5,760 bases of DNA from the NCBI GenBank assembly GCA_003484865.1, contig DMZT01000063.1, positions 985 to 6,744 of the forward strand, in the 5' to 3' direction. A program made the translations under genes and the position numbers. Each line of letters starts with the position of its first letter. Position 1 is the first letter of the stretch. This stretch comes from Stenotrophomonas sp. Lineage in GTDB: Bacteria > Pseudomonadota > Gammaproteobacteria > Xanthomonadales > Xanthomonadaceae. Of the stretch, positions 5,691 to 5,760 are shown in pieces. Under the pieces are notes generated by a model. The model was not told the DNA's origin. It ran no database searches and saw only the letters and a list, made by a program, of their open reading frames with translations.

Positions 5691-5760
5691 GGGAGCAGTC
5701 CTTGTGTTCGGTATCGGGGCGCAGCCTGGTGCGCAGGTCACGCGGCGGCTTGACGGTGGC
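5683..5760 (-). CDS. 3' end of an unidentified upstream gene (rest outside window)
   Basis: From the window edge a frame stays open for 25 codons (ATVKPPRDLRTRLRP, then DTEHKDCSHG) and stops at TGA 5685-5683, eight bases inside the methyltransferase gene. Such a stop/start overlap is the pattern seen elsewhere in this operon, and it supports the ATG chosen for the methyltransferase. The fragment is too short to assign a family. The competing frame is the GTG-started extension of the methyltransferase. Confidence 0.45.
   Translation of the reverse strand, partial: ATVKPPRDLRTRLRPDTEHKDCSHG

Larger units (their letters stand above)
2479..5760. mobile_element. Left end of a putative integrated element downstream of the tRNA (continues past the window)
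   Basis: Gene content changes sharply at the tRNA 3' end. To the left are the housekeeping rpoD and a chromosomal-type kinase on the + strand. To the right is an uninterrupted - strand train of small hypothetical genes, an orphan DNA methyltransferase and an AlpA-family regulator, which are typical prophage or island cargo. tRNA 3' ends are the usual tyrosine-integrase targets. The integrase and the second attachment copy are not in the window, and the base composition shows no strong shift, so the boundary is inferred. Confidence 0.55.

Overview
The window looks like a Xanthomonadaceae chromosome (Stenotrophomonas/Xanthomonas type). Coding sequence is GC-rich throughout, and the 3' end of rpoD encodes a sigma-70 that is nearly the enterobacterial protein in its core regions and ends in ...[11 protein letters not shown]. 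Genus and species cannot be fixed from the sequence alone.

Left part (1-2478, + strand) reads as host backbone. It holds the C-terminal third of rpoD with a strong intrinsic terminator, then a 312-base gap that becomes AT-rich and carries two exact 12-bp repeats plus a candidate promoter. Next comes a complete HipA-family kinase of the YjjJ/HipH type, with a winged-helix domain fused to its N-terminus and no separate antitoxin gene. A tRNA with anticodon CAU follows; its anticodon-arm bases match tRNA-Ile2 (the lysidine type) better than initiator or elongator tRNA-Met.

Right part (2479-5760, - strand) reads as the end of an integrated element (prophage-like, ICE or genomic island) abutting the 3' end of that tRNA. 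Six genes run towards the tRNA in a tight, mostly overlapping chain. In transcription order they are: the tail of an unidentified gene, a large C5-cytosine DNA methyltransferase, a 34-residue mini-protein, a 107-residue hypothetical protein, a 134-residue hypothetical protein with a TTG start, and an AlpA-family DNA-binding protein. No integrase, restriction enzyme or second att copy lies in the window, so the element continues to the right.

How it may work together (inference): AlpA proteins regulate integrase or act like excisionases, so the tRNA-proximal AlpA gene fits an excision or regulation role. The methyltransferase is probably an orphan enzyme that protects the element or alters methylation. 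The most unusual items are the seven-fold repeat inserted in the methyltransferase target-recognition region, the paired repeats in front of the HipA/YjjJ gene, and the paired 9-bp palindromes beside the tRNA.
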